A DNA stretch of 64,000 nucleotides, taken from contig NC_134850.1 of assembly GCF_965363235.1 (NCBI RefSeq), positions 35,995,102 through 36,059,101 of the forward strand. Reading direction: 5' to 3'. Source of the stretch: Mytilus galloprovincialis (lineage: Eukaryota; Mollusca; Bivalvia; Mytilida; Mytilidae). Below are positions 63,836 through 64,000 of the stretch, in pieces; positions within the stretch are counted from its first letter, which is position 1; each line of letters opens with the position of its first letter. The translations under genes were made by a program, and so were the position numbers. The notes beneath the pieces are model-generated. The model made no database searches. It was not told the origin of the DNA and saw only the letters and a list, made by a program, of their open reading frames with translations.

Positions 63836-64000
63836 CTGAAAGAAAATATATATTAAGTTGAATTATTAAAACAAAAGTGTCCTTTATACTAAATTGAGCA
63901 AAATAGAAAACGCTGTATTGGAATATAATGACCGCAAAAATATACAGAAGACCAGGTTTTAGCCATTGCTTGGATTAATACCCAATGCCAACATTAAAAC
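63836..64000. other. Window end, nothing recognised
   Basis: AT-rich sequence, probably the TMEM26 intron that follows the untranslated first exon. Confidence 0.4.

Overview
The window looks like nuclear DNA of a bivalve mollusc, most likely a mytilid mussel. This is inferred from the AT-rich, intron-containing sequence, the secreted coiled-coil C1q-domain genes, the mollusc-type nSTAND3/ankyrin genes and a dense load of short dispersed repeats. No database search was possible.

Layout: 1-6284 is repeat-rich and holds a decayed 2-kb direct duplication. At 6285-15335 (+) lies the first of two paralogous STAND-NTPase/ankyrin genes: five short phase-1 exons followed by one 4.9-kb exon carrying the NTPase and all ankyrin repeats. 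The second copy (18723-33441, +) has seven short exons and a matching 4.85-kb exon; a broken Penelope-like retroelement sits in its third intron. In all coding exons the reading frame and splice phases add up to one open protein (1738 and 1797 residues).

35036-50946 (+) is a tandem array of two-exon C1q-domain genes (signal peptide and coiled coil in exon 1, C1q in exon 2). Copies 1 and 2 look whole, copy 3 is a pseudogene, and copy 4 carries one in-frame stop in the coiled coil. Two further loci keep the 5' and 3' flanks of the unit without coding exons, so the array once held about six units. Copies 2-4 share an old Penelope-tail insertion in the promoter, which orders the duplications.

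50947-60345 shows no gene, only repeats including a tRNA-derived SINE. 60346-63835 (-) is a four-exon TMEM26-family membrane protein gene with an unusual repeated C-terminal tail.

The nSTAND/ankyrin proteins (intracellular NTPase switches with a ligand-binding repeat scaffold) and the C1q proteins (secreted recognition lectin-like molecules) are both classes that bivalves have expanded for innate recognition. The window therefore reads as an immune-type neighbourhood shaped by local duplication, with TMEM26 as an unrelated neighbour. The most notable points are the loss of the Walker A lysine in the first NTPase paralogue, a conserved Cys/His cluster in both NTPase/ankyrin proteins, and the C1q copies caught in the act of decay.
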